The notes: a model not told the origin generated them from the letters alone. Positions 1-9,940 are shown, counted from the first letter of the stretch. The stretch is DNA of 64,000 nucleotides from Parasphingopyxis sp. CP4 (GCF_013378055.1 NZ_CP051130.1:1116001-1180000), one strand, 5' to 3'. Numbers and translations: made by a program.

Positions 1-197
1 ATCGAGCCGCTAAAGCCGCCCTCCAATAAGCCGACAGCTTGCAGCATTGTCGATTTGCCGGACCCTGACGGGCCGAGCAATGCAACAATCTGGCCCTGGT
101 TGATCGAAATATCGATGCCGCGCAGGACTTCGATCTTCACGCCACCCTGCTCAAAGCTCCGAGCCAGGTTACGGACTTCAAGAACGGCCTCACTCAT
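1..197 (-). CDS. lolD: Lipoprotein-releasing ABC transporter ATPase LolD (5' part only)
   Basis: Only the first 65 or so residues lie in the window; the gene runs off the left edge. The reading begins [19 protein letters not shown] and reaches a clear Walker A loop, GPSGSGKST, at about residues 42-50, as in ABC ATPases. LolD is the cytoplasmic ATPase that powers extraction of outer-membrane lipoproteins by the LolCE permease and hands them to LolA. The ATG overlaps the 3' end of the upstream permease gene by 8 bp, so the two are translationally coupled. The ATPase family is certain; the Lol assignment rests on the adjacent permease. Confidence 0.9.
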   Translation of the reverse strand, partial: MSEAVLEVRNLARSFEQGGVKIEVLRGIDISINQGQIVALLGPSGSGKSTMLQAVGLLEGGFSGS

Positions 198-1440
198 AGC
201 GCAACACCTGGACGGGATCAGTGCTTGCTGCCTTGAATGCCGGATAGAGGGTGAAGACAAACGCCGATCCCAGGGCGAGACCAACGATTGCCAATATTTC
301 GAACGGATCCGTGCGCGCTGGCAGTTCCGTGATAAACCGAACCGAAGGATCCCAGAGATTTTGCCCCGTCACGGTCTGTATGAAATTGACCACATTCTGC
401 CGGAAATGAAGCAGCAAGAAACCGAGCCCAAGCCCGGCCAGCGTGCCAAGAGTGCTGGTTGTCATGCCGATCGTCAGGAAAATCTTCATCATCGATCGGC
501 GCGACGCACCCATCGTCCGCAGAATCGCAATGTCACGCTTCTTGGCCCGGACCAGCATGATCAGGGAGGACAGGATATTGAATACCGCAACCAGGATGAT
601 CAGCGACAGGACCCAGAACATCACAACTCGCTCGATCGCCAGCGCGTCGAAAAGTTGCGTGTTCATCTCACGCCAATCGGTCAATATTCCTTCGGTCGCA
701 TAATTCGCCGCTATAGGCTCGAGGATCTCAGCCACATTATCAGGATCGGTCGTATCGAATTCGATCATCCCGACCGCACCATCGAGCATGAGTAGCGTTT
801 GCGCATCTTCCATCGGCATCAGCACGAACGCTTTGTCGAAATCATAGACGCCAACTTCGAAAATCGCCGCCACATTGTACGATACAATTCGCGGCACTGT
901 GCCAAATGGTGTGGATCGGCCTTGCGGAGATATCAGGCTAATCTGCCCGCCGGTAACCGCTCCCAAGGCAGTTGCCAGACGCGATCCGATGGCGACCGAA
1001 TTGCTCCCGGGCTGGAGGCGCGACATGTCTCCTGCAATGATATTGGAATTGATAAGCTCATTCGATCGAATGTCTTCGATCTGCATACCGCGAGCCAGCA
1101 CGCCTTCGACGCGGCCATCATAGCTCGCCATCAGCGGCTGTTCGATCAGCGGGGTCGCAGACACAACCCCTTCCACCTGCCGGCTCTCTTCGAGAATTTC
1201 TTCCCAACTGGGCAGGCGCCCGCCATAACCCTGCATCACTGCGTGACCGTTCAGTCCCACAATCTTGTCGAACAGATCGGCGCGAAACCCGTTCATCACG
1301 CTCATGACAACGACCAGCGCCATGACGCCAAGCATCACCGCAACAAAGCTGATCGAGGCTACGACAAAAATGAACCGCTCGCCTTTGCCGGGCAGCAGAT
1401 AGCGTTTGGCAATCATCCGCTCATGGCGGCTAAGCAGCAT
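190..1440 (-). CDS. lolC: Lipoprotein-releasing permease LolC/LolE family
   Basis: Inner-membrane permease of about 416 residues that, with LolD, releases lipoproteins from the inner membrane. It starts [20 protein letters not shown], has one N-terminal membrane segment ([20 protein letters not shown]), a large periplasmic MacB-like domain, and three membrane segments after about residue 270, the FtsX/LolC layout. The ATG at 1440 is preferred over one 12 codons upstream, because it follows an AGAAGGA ribosome site and the extra codons fall in a repeat element. Many alphaproteobacteria have one LolC/E-type permease that presumably homodimerises; I see only one here, but the operon continues outside the window. 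Confidence 0.92.
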   Translation of the reverse strand: MLLSRHERMIAKRYLLPGKGERFIFVVASISFVAVMLGVMALVVVMSVMNGFRADLFDKIVGLNGHAVMQGYGGRLPSWEEILEESRQVEGVVSATPLIEQPLMASYDGRVEGVLARGMQIEDIRSNELINSNIIAGDMSRLQPGSNSVAIGSRLATALGAVTGGQISLISPQGRSTPFGTVPRIVSYNVAAIFEVGVYDFDKAFVLMPMEDAQTLLMLDGAVGMIEFDTTDPDNVAEILEPIAANYATEGILTDWREMNTQLFDALAIERVVMFWVLSLIILVAVFNILSSLIMLVRAKKRDIAILRTMGASRRSMMKIFLTIGMTTSTLGTLAGLGLGFLLLHFRQNVVNFIQTVTGQNLWDPSVRFITELPARTDPFEILAIVGLALGSAFVFTLYPAFKAASTDPVQVLRYE

Positions 1441-1459
1441 TTGCCCATTCCTTCTTGCG

Positions 1460-1549
1460 GTCATTGCGAGGAGCAAGGCGACGAAGCAATCCAGAGCTGC
1501 AGGCGATGTCGCACGCGGCTCTGGATTGCTTCGCTATGCTCGCAATGAC
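1460..1549. repeat. Palindromic intergenic repeat between proS and lolC
   Basis: This is a 90-bp imperfect inverted repeat. GTCATTGCGAG at 1460-1470 is the exact reverse complement of 1539-1549, and GAAGCAATCCAGAG at 1483-1496 is the exact reverse complement of 1519-1532. It fills almost all of the gap between proS and lolC and would form a long hairpin in the shared transcript. It resembles the dispersed CATTGCGAG...GAAGCAATC repeats I recall from several bacterial genomes; that resemblance is from memory. No second copy is seen in this window. Confidence 0.8.
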
Positions 1550-1557
1550 ACTCTGAG

Positions 1558-2880
1558 TCATTTCGCCAATTTCTCCAAAGCAGCGTCCGGAGCCACTTCT
1601 ATACGCTCTCCGGTTGAACGTTGCTTTAACTCGACAACGCCGTTTTTCAGTCCGCGCGGACCGACAACCAGCTGCCAAGGCAATCCGATCACGTCCATTG
1701 TAGCGAATTTGGCGCCGCCGCGCTCGTCGCGATCATCGTAGAGTACTTCAACACCGGCGGCCTGCAGTTTGGCATAGAGATCATCGGCCGCCGCCACACA
1801 GGCATCGTCATCGGCGCGCATATTGATCAGGCCCACCTGGTACGGCGCGACAGCTTCGGGCCAGATAATGCCATTATCATCATGGCTCGCCTCGATGATC
1901 GCGCCAGCCAGCCGCGAGACGCCGACACCATAGCTGCCCATCACCGGGGTCACCATCGACCCGTCATTGCCGGAGACTTTGAGGCCCATGGCCTTTGAGT
2001 ATTTGTCACCGAAGAAGAAGATATGGCCAACTTCGACGCCGCGCGATTTGAGCAGGTCATCGCCCATTTCCGCTTCGCGCTCTTCGTCGCGTTTTTCATC
2101 CGTCGCGGCATATTCGGCCGTCATGGAATCTACGAAGCCCTGCAGCGCTCCGGTATCTTCGACATCGACGCCATAGTCATCCGCCGAACGCGCTTCTTCC
2201 CAGCTCTTGTGGAAGAAGACTTCACTTTCACCGGAGGGTGCAAGGATGATGAACTCATGACTGAGATCGCCGCCAATCGGACCAGTGTCTGCCTGCATCG
2301 GAATGGCGCGCAGCCCCATCCGCGCGAAGGTACGCAGATAGGCAACGAACTGCTTGTTATAGCTAATCCGCCCGCCAGCCTCATCAAGATCGAAGCTATA
2401 CGCATCCTTCATCAGGAATTCGCGGCCGCGCATCACACCGAAGCGCGGGCGGATCTCATCACGGAATTTCCATTGAATATGGTAGAGCATCTTCGGCAGG
2501 TCGCGATAACTACGCGCGCCATCCTTGAAGATCGAGGTGATCATCTCTTCATTGGTCGGTCCATAGAGCAGGTCGCGGCCATGCCGGTCTTCGATTCGCA
2601 GCATCTCGGGGCCATAGGCATCATATCGACCGCTCTCGCGCCACAGATCGGCGGACTGGAGCGTCGGCATCAGCATTTCGGCCGCACCGATCCGATCCTG
2701 TTCTTCGCGGACAATCTGTTCGATCTTCTTCAGGACGCGGAGGCCAAGCGGCAACCAGGCATAAATCCCCGACGAGGTCTGGCGCACCAGTCCTGCGCGC
2801 AACATCAGCTTGTGGCTAATGATCTCGGCATCGCTGGGCGTTTCTTTGGTAACGGGCAGAAAATAGCGGGATAGTCGCAT
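1558..2880 (-). CDS. proS: Prolyl-tRNA synthetase, short alphaproteobacterial type
   Basis: Charges tRNA-Pro with proline in the cytosol. The 440-residue product begins [20 protein letters not shown] and carries the class II synthetase signatures: motif 2 around the [20 protein letters not shown] region and motif 3 around [19 protein letters not shown], followed by the anticodon-binding domain. The length is that of the short form without the large editing insertion found in E. coli ProS (about 570 residues), as is usual in alphaproteobacteria. An upstream extension of 31 codons in the same frame is out of character for the family. It is followed by lolC-lolD on the same strand. Confidence 0.96.
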   Translation of the reverse strand: MRLSRYFLPVTKETPSDAEIISHKLMLRAGLVRQTSSGIYAWLPLGLRVLKKIEQIVREEQDRIGAAEMLMPTLQSADLWRESGRYDAYGPEMLRIEDRHGRDLLYGPTNEEMITSIFKDGARSYRDLPKMLYHIQWKFRDEIRPRFGVMRGREFLMKDAYSFDLDEAGGRISYNKQFVAYLRTFARMGLRAIPMQADTGPIGGDLSHEFIILAPSGESEVFFHKSWEEARSADDYGVDVEDTGALQGFVDSMTAEYAATDEKRDEEREAEMGDDLLKSRGVEVGHIFFFGDKYSKAMGLKVSGNDGSMVTPVMGSYGVGVSRLAGAIIEASHDDNGIIWPEAVAPYQVGLINMRADDDACVAAADDLYAKLQAAGVEVLYDDRDERGGAKFATMDVIGLPWQLVVGPRGLKNGVVELKQRSTGERIEVAPDAALEKLAK

Positions 2881-2917
2881 GTTAAGGGGTCCGATAAAGG
2901 GCCATTGAAAGATCGAG

Positions 2918-2946
2918 TCTCTAGGCGGGCCACGTGCCAGCCGCAA
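2918..2946 (-). promoter_or_regulatory. Possible sigma-70 promoter for proS
   Basis: On the minus strand TTGCGG (2946-2941) and TAGAGA (2923-2918) are separated by exactly 17 bp, and the -10-like box lies 37 bp before the proS start. Both boxes are only partial matches, so this is a weak prediction. Confidence 0.3.
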
Positions 2947-3045
2947 GCACCAACCCTGTTGCGCTATCGTCACAGGGCTAAACTTATTTCTGCCATAATC
3001 CGCCTAACCGCATGACAAGCAAGGCCGAGATGGCCTAGCAGCTGT

Positions 3046-3171
3046 TGTCAGAAGATCACGCGCCTTATGGCCGTGGTTCAGGGAGGCCTCCTCGCTGCAC
3101 ACCTTGAGGGGAAGGATCGTGCGCGAATTCGGGGGCTGACAAAAGGGGGCGAACTTAAGTTCGTCACGCTA
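3046..3171 (+). other. Gene-free structured stretch, possible small RNA
   Basis: The 491-bp gap 2881-3371 between proS and the transporter gene has no convincing reading frame. Its middle part contains pairing elements: TTGTCAG near 3046-3052 can pair with CTGACAA near 3136-3142, a TCAGGG/CCTTGA pair lies inside, and GAACTTAAGTTC at 3151-3162 is a perfect 12-bp palindrome. A terminator-like hairpin follows at 3172. This could be a small RNA or a structured leader of the downstream transporter gene. It does not match the 6S, SRP or tmRNA sequences I know. Confidence 0.25.
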
Positions 3172-3204
3172 GTGCCCGGGTCTAACGGCCCGGGCACTTT
3201 CGTG
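3172..3204 (+). terminator. Hairpin resembling a Rho-independent terminator
   Basis: GTGCCCGGG (3172-3180) and CCCGGGCAC (3189-3197) form a perfect 9-bp stem with an 8-nt loop, followed by TTTCGTGT. The T tract is short, so termination may be partial. It sits about 170 bp upstream of the transporter gene and could end a small transcript or act in its leader. Confidence 0.5.
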
Positions 3205-3371
3205 TCTGGAGCAGATTCTTCTCACAATGGGCGCGGTAGGTCGCGCGTCGACCCTCGCGTTTCGATGCGCCCGGATCCCCTTCTCCCGTCCGCATTGCCT
3301 CGAAAAGATGCAATTGCCAGCCTCCGATCAAGCCCCCATAAGCAAAGAAAAAGCCTTGAGGGGTTGCCTGT

Positions 3372-4883
3372 ATGAAAGAACCGCCCGCGTCGGAGCAATT
3401 GGCCGTCGAACGAGAGATCCTGCAAACCGCGCCAGGCGGAGGCGGGTCGGCCAAGATCCCAACGCGCACAAAGCTGGCTTATGGCTTTGGGTCTGTCGCC
3501 TATGGCGTCAAAGATGGCGGTCTCAAATATTTCCTGCTGTTATTCTATGGCCAGGTTATCGGCGTGGATCAGCTGCTGGTCGGCGCGGCGATCTTGCTTG
3601 CGCTGGTTTCCGATGCCTTTAGCGATCCGATCGTCGGCTACTGGTCCGACAATCTCCGATCGCGCTGGGGTCGCCGCCATCCCTTCATGTACGTCGCTGC
3701 CGTCCCGATTTCGGTCAGCTATTACTTCATCTGGAACCCGCCGCTCGGATGGAGCGACCAGGCGATGTTCTGGTATATTGCGATCCTCGCGATCATTATC
3801 CGGACCTTCATCACCTTTTTCGAAACACCGAATACCGCGCTCGCACCCGAACTTACCGATGATTATGACGAACGCAGTTCGCTGCTGAGCTTCCGCTATT
3901 ATTTCGGCTGGACCGGCGGCAATGCGATGACGGTCATCAATTTCGCGATGATCTTCCCGGCTTTCGCGACGCTGGCGATACCCAATGGGCAGTTCAATCC
4001 GGAAGCCTATTCCTTTTATGGGCTGATCGCGTCAATCCTCATCTTCACCGCGATCATGGTGTCATCAATCGGCACCCATTCGCGCATTCCCCATTTGAAA
4101 TCACCGCCGCCCAAGCGCGACATGACGCTGAAAAAGATCTTCAGCGAAATCTTTGAAACCCTTTCGAGCCGTTCTTTTGTTGCGCTTTTCTGCGCCGCGC
4201 TGGTTGCCTTTACCGCGAGTGGGCTAGCCGCCGGGCTCGCCTTTTACTTCGGCACATATTTCTGGGGGTTCGGCCCGGAGCAATTGGGCGCAATCACCTT
4301 CGGCGTCTTCATCTCAGCCATCATCGGCGCGGTGCTAGCCCCGATCGTGACCCGCAAGCTGGGGAAGAAGCGGGGTGCCATCATTGTCGGCCTGATCGCC
4401 TTTATCGGATCGCCGATGCCGATCTTCCTGCGCCTGCTCGGCGTGCTGCCGGAAAATGGCGATCCGTTCATTTTCTGGTTCTATCTGATCGCCAATACGA
4501 TCGATGTCGGTCTGATCATCTGTTACCAGATCCTCGCTGCATCGATGATTGCAGATCTCGTTGAACAATCGGAAGTCAAAACCGGCCGCCGGTCCGAAGG
4601 ATTGTTCTTCGCGGCATCCACCTTCATGCGTAAATGGGGTGAAGGTTTTGGCATTGTCGTCGCAACGGTCGTTCTGTCCGCAGTCGGATTGGCCGCAGGC
4701 GCCGCCCAAGGCGAAGTGCCCGATGATACCCTATGGCGGCTTGGCGCTGTTTATGTCCCGGTCATCTTGTCGCTTTGGATGATCATGATTTTCTTTATCT
4801 CGCGCTACGAACTTGATCGTGCGGGCCATGAGGATAATCTTCGCAAGCTCGCAGAACGGCGCGACACTGCTGCGGCAGAGTAA
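3372..4883 (+). CDS. GPH-family (MelB-like) sugar:cation symporter
   Basis: A 503-residue inner-membrane carrier of the major facilitator fold. After a polar N-terminus of about 30 residues it has about 12 hydrophobic segments. The loop after the second segment carries the family signature SDPIVGYWSDNLRSRWGRRH, typical of glycoside-pentoside-hexuronide:cation symporters. These couple sugar or similar uptake to Na+ or H+; the substrate cannot be told. The ATG at 3372 follows GAGGGG at a suitable distance. The glutathione transferase-like gene follows after 32 bp in the same direction. Confidence 0.88.
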   Translation: MKEPPASEQLAVEREILQTAPGGGGSAKIPTRTKLAYGFGSVAYGVKDGGLKYFLLLFYGQVIGVDQLLVGAAILLALVSDAFSDPIVGYWSDNLRSRWGRRHPFMYVAAVPISVSYYFIWNPPLGWSDQAMFWYIAILAIIIRTFITFFETPNTALAPELTDDYDERSSLLSFRYYFGWTGGNAMTVINFAMIFPAFATLAIPNGQFNPEAYSFYGLIASILIFTAIMVSSIGTHSRIPHLKSPPPKRDMTLKKIFSEIFETLSSRSFVALFCAALVAFTASGLAAGLAFYFGTYFWGFGPEQLGAITFGVFISAIIGAVLAPIVTRKLGKKRGAIIVGLIAFIGSPMPIFLRLLGVLPENGDPFIFWFYLIANTIDVGLIICYQILAASMIADLVEQSEVKTGRRSEGLFFAASTFMRKWGEGFGIVVATVVLSAVGLAAGAAQGEVPDDTLWRLGAVYVPVILSLWMIMIFFISRYELDRAGHEDNLRKLAERRDTAAAE

Positions 4884-4915
4884 GCGCTCGCGCGCACTGC
4901 AAGAGGAGGTTTGCG

Positions 4916-5953
4916 ATGGCTGTTGCTGACACGAATGATCGTATCGAATTGTTGGGCGCGCCAGGCTCGCCCTATACCCGCAAGATGCTCGCTTATCTGC
5001 GGTATCGCCATATTCCTTACGGGATGCGCTGGGGCGGTCAGCTGAACGCGCCAGATAATTTTCCGAAACCCAAAGTCCAGCTGATGCCGACTTTCTTCTT
5101 CAAGGATGCCGATGGTGAGCTGGAAGCGGTCGTCGATTCCACGCCGATCATCCGTCGACTTGAATCAGACTATGATGGCCGATCTGCACTCCCTGACGAT
5201 CCGGTCATGGGGTTCGTGAACTATCTGATCGAAGACTATGCCGATGAATGGCTGACCAAGGCGATGTTTCATTATCGCTGGGCGTATCAAGCCGATATCG
5301 ACAATGCCGGGCCGCTCCTCGTCTACTGGGCCAATCCAACACTGGCCCAGGACCAGGCCGAGCAGATGGCAGCGATGTTCTCACAACGCCAGATCGATCG
5401 CCTCTATGTCGTCGGATCCAACGCAGTCACCGGAGAAACCATCGAATCCAGCTATGTGCGCTTGCTCGATATCCTCGACACGCTGATCACCGACCAAGGC
5501 TATGTGCTCGGCACCCGCCCCTCTTCCGCAGATTTTGCGCTCTATGGCCAGCTGACTCAGCTGGCTCTGGTCGATCCGACGCCGGCGGGGATCATGAACA
5601 GCGAAAAGCAGCGCGTGCGCGCCTGGGTTGACCGGGTCGACGATCTGTCGGGCGTCGACATCGACAATGGTTGGCTCACTGTCGACGATGCGCAGACCGT
5701 GCTTAACCCGTTGCTATCAGAGATTGGTCGGGTCTATGCGCCCGTCCTCCTCGCTAACGCCAAGGCCGTGATGGCGGGTGAAGGCAGTTTCGAAGCGCAG
5801 GTCGATGGACGCGCCTGGTCACAACCCAGCTTTCCTTACCAGGCCAAATGCCTGCAGTGGATCAATGAGGCCTTCGGTGCGATGTCAGCCGAAGATCAAG
5901 CGCGCGCGCGGACGATTCTTGACGGCACTGGCTGTGAAACACTGCTCCTTTGA
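4916..5953 (+). CDS. Glutathione S-transferase family protein
   Basis: A 345-residue protein with an N-terminal thioredoxin-like GST domain (LLGAPGSPYTRKMLAYLRYR at about residues 11-30, then a beta strand and VVDSTPIIRRLE, the usual glutathione gamma-glutamyl contact region) and a long all-helical C-terminal part. It is longer than classical GSTs (about 210 residues). The start has a strong AGGAGG site. Members of this branch are poorly characterised; conjugation, isomerase or binding roles are all possible. It probably shares a transcript with the symporter just upstream. Confidence 0.82.
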   Translation: MAVADTNDRIELLGAPGSPYTRKMLAYLRYRHIPYGMRWGGQLNAPDNFPKPKVQLMPTFFFKDADGELEAVVDSTPIIRRLESDYDGRSALPDDPVMGFVNYLIEDYADEWLTKAMFHYRWAYQADIDNAGPLLVYWANPTLAQDQAEQMAAMFSQRQIDRLYVVGSNAVTGETIESSYVRLLDILDTLITDQGYVLGTRPSSADFALYGQLTQLALVDPTPAGIMNSEKQRVRAWVDRVDDLSGVDIDNGWLTVDDAQTVLNPLLSEIGRVYAPVLLANAKAVMAGEGSFEAQVDGRAWSQPSFPYQAKCLQWINEAFGAMSAEDQARARTILDGTGCETLLL

Positions 5954-5960
5954 GGAGCGG

Positions 5961-7040
5961 CTAGAGCGAGAGGATGAAACCGTCGCGCGGACTGGCCTTG
6001 CCGGGAAGCAGCACGCCATAGGTCTTGGCAACCGCATCGCTTCCTGAGCTTTCGATCACGTCGATCCAGCCCTTGGCTTCGCCAATGAATCCGCCCCAGG
6101 CCTTGCCGACTTCCATGCCAAAGCCTTCCGGTCCCAGCTCTTCCGTCATCGCGACCACGTGATCCGGCGCAAAAAACAGGATCGGCGCCGGACCGGCAAT
6201 ATCTTCGGTCATGCCGCGCGCGTCCCAATGGGTCGCGCCGACCAGGCAGCTATACTTTAAATGGTCCGCAAAGTGATTGTGAATCGCCGCCAGCGCTTTT
6301 CCGTTGCCTGCGAAATCGACAACTACCGATGCTTTGGCGCCGTCAAGTTCTCCGATCGCATCGTATGACACGACTTTATCATAGAGGCCCAAGCCCTCGA
6401 CAAATGCGATGTTGCCAGCACTGGTCAGCCCAATCCGCTCGATCTCGGGACTGCGCGCTTTCGCGACCTGTGCCAATGCCATCCCGGTCTTCGATGATGC
6501 ACTCGTCATGATCAGTGACTGTGCGCCATGATAATCATGCCGACGCATAAAGGCTTCGATCAGGAACGACGTCATGAACAGCGGTTCAAACAGCGCGCGA
6601 TGCGCTTCCAGCTCCGGATTATGCGCCGGGTCTGCGGCAAGCCGGCGATAGTTATTATAAACCGGATTCATCGGCTGACGATGGGCTGCCATGTCGGAGA
6701 AAGTTCCGGTCGCAACCTTGCCTGGCTCAACCACCAGATGCGACGACATGGGCAGATAGCCATAGACCCTTTCGCCCGCCGAGAAATCCGGATGGCGGGA
6801 TTCAGCCACGGTCGCAAATCCCCATACCGGGATGCGTCCCCAGCCCTCTTCGGCCGGGAAGAAATTCCAATAGGCCATCTGTTCGCCAACAACTGCATAG
6901 GTGATGTTGTTCGCAGTCAGCGCAAATTTCTCAATAGCCAGAAGAACTTGGCCTTCTGATAGATCGCCAAGATCGGTTTCAACGGTGCGGGTTTCTCCAA
7001 GGTCAGATTTGCTGACCTGAAAATCGGTGCTGATTGTCAT
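5961..7040 (-). CDS. DUF2855 family protein (MDR-like)
   Basis: A 359-residue protein of the DUF2855 family, whose members look like medium-chain dehydrogenase/reductases but lack much of the usual dinucleotide-binding signature. Visible here are an N-terminal GroES-like region (EGQVLLAIEKFALTANNITY, then WGRIPVWGFATV) and a weakly conserved Rossmann-type half (SLIMTSASSKTGMALAQVAK around residue 170). Function is unknown. It follows the Crp/Fnr regulator gene by 22 bp on the same strand, so they probably share a message. Confidence 0.8.
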   Translation of the reverse strand: MTISTDFQVSKSDLGETRTVETDLGDLSEGQVLLAIEKFALTANNITYAVVGEQMAYWNFFPAEEGWGRIPVWGFATVAESRHPDFSAGERVYGYLPMSSHLVVEPGKVATGTFSDMAAHRQPMNPVYNNYRRLAADPAHNPELEAHRALFEPLFMTSFLIEAFMRRHDYHGAQSLIMTSASSKTGMALAQVAKARSPEIERIGLTSAGNIAFVEGLGLYDKVVSYDAIGELDGAKASVVVDFAGNGKALAAIHNHFADHLKYSCLVGATHWDARGMTEDIAGPAPILFFAPDHVVAMTEELGPEGFGMEVGKAWGGFIGEAKGWIDVIESSGSDAVAKTYGVLLPGKASPRDGFILSL

Positions 7041-7062
7041 GGATATTCCTTGTTTAGTTTGA

Positions 7063-7764
7063 TCAGTCGCCCATCGAGGCGATTTCCCAAAGCGCTGCGC
7101 AATCTACAATTCTGATTTTGCCCTGTTCGAGCTCGATTAGTCCAGCGTCCGACCAGGCTGAGAGCTGGCGATTGATGTTTTCCCGGCTGATGCCGACAAA
7201 ATTGCCAAGCTCGCTCTGACTCACATTGATCTTGAGCTTCTGGCTCGCCGCTTCTTCGTCCGTTAGGCGCTGCAAATAGCGAGCAAGGCGCGGTCCAGCA
7301 GAAAAGGCACGATCACTTTCTACGGTAAGATTCATCTGCCGGAGTCGTCGCGCCATTTCCTGCAGCATTCGCAGGGCGACCGTCGGGTTGCTGGCGATAA
7401 AGTCTTCGCATTCGGTGCGGCTCAGCCGAATGACGCTTCCGTCTTCAACCATGGTGACAGTGGCAGTCCGCTCTCCGCCATCAAGCAATGCAATCTCACC
7501 GATCACTGTTCCTGGCGCGAGATAATCAAGGACAATCTCGCGGCCATTGGCGGACACCATGTTCACGCGCGCAGTGCCGGTAACGAGAATGACGGCTGAA
7601 TCGCCAGGATCGCCTTGGTGAATTAGCACTTCGCGGCGCGGGACGAACTCAACTTTGGACCGCGACAGGAGGTCATCGAGCTGATCAGGTTCGCACGCCG
7701 AAAGGAGTGATCCTTCGGGCAATATCCCTAACAAGTCCTGCGCATTCATGCGTTCCAAGGCCAT
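7063..7764 (-). CDS. Crp/Fnr family transcription regulator
   Basis: A 233-residue regulator. The N-terminal cyclic-nucleotide-binding beta barrel includes GEIALLDGGERTATV, close to the phosphate-binding cassette of cAMP-binding CRP; no Fnr-type cysteine cluster is seen. The C-terminal winged helix-turn-helix is QSELGNFVGISRENINRQL. The start at 7764 has a strong GGGAGGGG site; a longer reading to 7806 lacks one. It lies 51 bp after pyrG and 22 bp before the DUF2855 gene on the same strand. The ligand and targets are unknown. Confidence 0.9.
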   Translation of the reverse strand: MALERMNAQDLLGILPEGSLLSACEPDQLDDLLSRSKVEFVPRREVLIHQGDPGDSAVILVTGTARVNMVSANGREIVLDYLAPGTVIGEIALLDGGERTATVTMVEDGSVIRLSRTECEDFIASNPTVALRMLQEMARRLRQMNLTVESDRAFSAGPRLARYLQRLTDEEAASQKLKINVSQSELGNFVGISRENINRQLSAWSDAGLIELEQGKIRIVDCAALWEIASMGD

Positions 7765-7815
7765 AAACCCCTCCCTCGACGATGCTAATGCGCCAGTATG
7801 GCGCATTTCGGGAGA

Positions 7816-9453
7816 TCAGACCAGACGTGACTGATGGACGGCCGCCTCGATGAAACTGGCAAACAAAGGATGCGGATCGAACGGCCGCGATTTGAGCTCT
7901 GGATGGAATTGCACGCCAACAAACCAGTCATGATCCGGGCGCTCGACAATCTCCGGCAATTCGCCGTCTGGTGACATGCCGGAAAAGATCAAACCGCCCT
8001 TTTCAAGCGCTTCGACATAGCCGGTATTTACCTCATAGCGGTGCCGATGGCGTTCACTGATACACTCCGTGCCATCGTAGATGGATGCGACATGGCTGTT
8101 CCCGGCGAGCTTCGCATCATAGGCACCTAGCCGCATCGTCCCGCCAAGATCGCCGCCCTCTTCGCGCTTCTGCAAGCCTTCTTCGGACATCCATTCGGAA
8201 ATCAGGCCAACAACGGGCTCCGGTGTATCGCCAAATTCGGTCGATGAGGCTCCAGGAATTTCCGCCAGGTTACGCGCGCCTTCGATGCATGCCATCTGCA
8301 TGCCGAAGCAAATGCCGAAATAAGGAACATTGCGCTCGCGCGCGAAGCGTACGGCCTCGATCTTGCCCTCGGCGCCGCGCTCACCGAACGCACCCGGGAC
8401 CAATATTCCGTGGAGCGGCTCAAGCAGCGCCGCAATATCGGCATCCTCATCTTCGAACAGCTCGGCATCGATCCATTTCACATGGACCTTCACCCGATTC
8501 GCGATTCCACCATGGACCAACGCTTCATTGAGCGATTTATACGCGTCCTGCAGGCCAACATATTTGCCGACCACGCCGATCGTAACCTCGCCTTCCGGGT
8601 TCTCGAGACGGTCATTGATATCGACCCAGCGGCTGAGTTCAGGTTCGGATGCGTCTTCAATGCCAAAGGCCCGCAGGACTTCGTCATCCAGCCCGGCGGC
8701 ATGATAGGTAAGTGGCACGGCATAGATGCTGGGCGCGTCGAGCGCCGGGATAACCGCACTTTTGCGGACGTTACAAAAGGCTGCAATCTTGGCGCGCTCT
8801 TCTTCCGGTAGTGGCTGTTCGCACCGGCAGACCAACACTTCGGGCTGGATTCCCAGTGAGGTGAGCTCGCGCACGCTGTGCTGGGTCGGCTTGGTTTTCA
8901 GTTCCCCTGCAGCCGCAATATAGGGCACCAATGTCGTGTGGATCGAAACTGACTGACCACGACCCAGCTCATTCCTGAGCTGCCGGATCGCTTCCATGAA
9001 TGGCAGGCTTTCTATGTCCCCGACCGTGCCGCCAATCTCGCAAATGACAAAATCGAGGTCTCCCAGATCCGATTTGGCAAAATCCTTGATTGCGTCGGTG
9101 ACGTGCGGAATCACCTGAACGGTCGCCCCGAGATAATCTCCGCGCCGTTCCTTGGTGATGATCGTTTGATAGATTCGGCCCGAGGTTACATTGTCAGATT
9201 GCCGCGCTGAGACGCCCGTGAAGCGTTCATAGTGACCGAGATCTAGATCGGTTTCTGCCCCATCATCAGTGACATAGACTTCACCATGCTGATAGGGGGA
9301 CATCGTCCCTGGATCGACGTTTAGATAGGGGTCGAATTTGCGAATGCGGACGTTGTAGCCGCGTGCCTGAAGCAACGCAGCAAGGCTTGCCGCCATGAGA
9401 CCTTTACCGAGCGAGGAAACCACGCCGCCGGTGACAAAAATGAACCGCGCCAT
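7816..9453 (-). CDS. pyrG: CTP synthase
   Basis: Makes CTP from UTP, ATP and glutamine in the cytosol. The 545-residue protein has the N-terminal synthetase domain ([19 protein letters not shown], the P-loop-like start of the family) and a C-terminal class I glutamine amidotransferase domain with the nucleophile motif [10 protein letters not shown] and the catalytic His-Glu pair in [11 protein letters not shown]. Length and order are those of the family. The 15 bases before the ATG are pyrimidine-rich (CCTTTCCTCCC) with no Shine-Dalgarno match. It follows secG and tpiA on the same strand. Confidence 0.97.
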   Translation of the reverse strand: MARFIFVTGGVVSSLGKGLMAASLAALLQARGYNVRIRKFDPYLNVDPGTMSPYQHGEVYVTDDGAETDLDLGHYERFTGVSARQSDNVTSGRIYQTIITKERRGDYLGATVQVIPHVTDAIKDFAKSDLGDLDFVICEIGGTVGDIESLPFMEAIRQLRNELGRGQSVSIHTTLVPYIAAAGELKTKPTQHSVRELTSLGIQPEVLVCRCEQPLPEEERAKIAAFCNVRKSAVIPALDAPSIYAVPLTYHAAGLDDEVLRAFGIEDASEPELSRWVDINDRLENPEGEVTIGVVGKYVGLQDAYKSLNEALVHGGIANRVKVHVKWIDAELFEDEDADIAALLEPLHGILVPGAFGERGAEGKIEAVRFARERNVPYFGICFGMQMACIEGARNLAEIPGASSTEFGDTPEPVVGLISEWMSEEGLQKREEGGDLGGTMRLGAYDAKLAGNSHVASIYDGTECISERHRHRYEVNTGYVEALEKGGLIFSGMSPDGELPEIVERPDHDWFVGVQFHPELKSRPFDPHPLFASFIEAAVHQSRLV

Positions 9454-9541
9454 GGGAGGAAAGGCTTACGCAGGATTACCCCGATAGCGCAAGCCATCGA
9501 ATCCAATGCCAGCAAATATTGTGTGAATAACGCAGCCGGAT

Positions 9542-9940
9542 TTATTCAGCCGGAGCGTCTTCCTCTTCCGCGCCAGTGCTTTCGGCCTGGCCGGCAATCG
9601 TGCTCAGGATATCATTGTCGACGGAGTCTGTCGCAGGAGCATCGCCACCGATCGGAGCGATCGGAGTAACCGGTTCAGCCGGCTGCGTCAGGCTGGTGTC
9701 GATCGTCGAATCAGCCTGGCGGGTCGTTGCGAGACCGGCGAGTAGAATGCTGAGACCGACAAATGCGATTGCCACAAAGGCCGTCGCGCGCGTCAGAAAG
9801 TCTGCCTGGCCACGCGCTGTCATCAAGCCTGACGAAGATCCGCCGACACCGAGCCCGCCGCCTTCGGAACGCTGCATCAGGATCAGCGTAACGAGCAGTG
9901 CGGCAATAACGGCCTGTAGAACCAGCAGGAAAGTAAACAT
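9542..9940 (-). CDS. secG: Preprotein translocase subunit SecG
   Basis: A small inner-membrane subunit of the SecYEG channel, here 132 residues. The two membrane segments (FTFLLVLQAVIAALLVTLIL and the AFVAIAFVGLSILLAGLA stretch) flank the SecG loop MQRSEGGGLGVGGSSSGLM. The C-terminal tail after about residue 80 is acidic, low in complexity and longer than in E. coli SecG, as is common in alphaproteobacteria. It lies between tpiA and pyrG, a typical position in this group. Confidence 0.95.
   Translation of the reverse strand: MFTFLLVLQAVIAALLVTLILMQRSEGGGLGVGGSSSGLMTARGQADFLTRATAFVAIAFVGLSILLAGLATTRQADSTIDTSLTQPAEPVTPIAPIGGDAPATDSVDNDILSTIAGQAESTGAEEEDAPAE

Noticed and set aside
3000-3200. 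6S, SRP or tmRNA gene upstream of the transporter
   Set aside because: No match to the conserved segments of these RNAs; the true 6S RNA is found after zapA.
3182-3469. 95-codon minus-strand frame before the transporter gene
   Set aside because: It overlaps the transporter start and the terminator-like hairpin, and lacks a ribosome site or recognisable sequence.
9454-9541. pyrG leader with reiterative-transcription or attenuation control
   Set aside because: The leader has a pyrimidine-rich tract before the ATG but no initiating G run or terminator hairpin as in known pyrG control.
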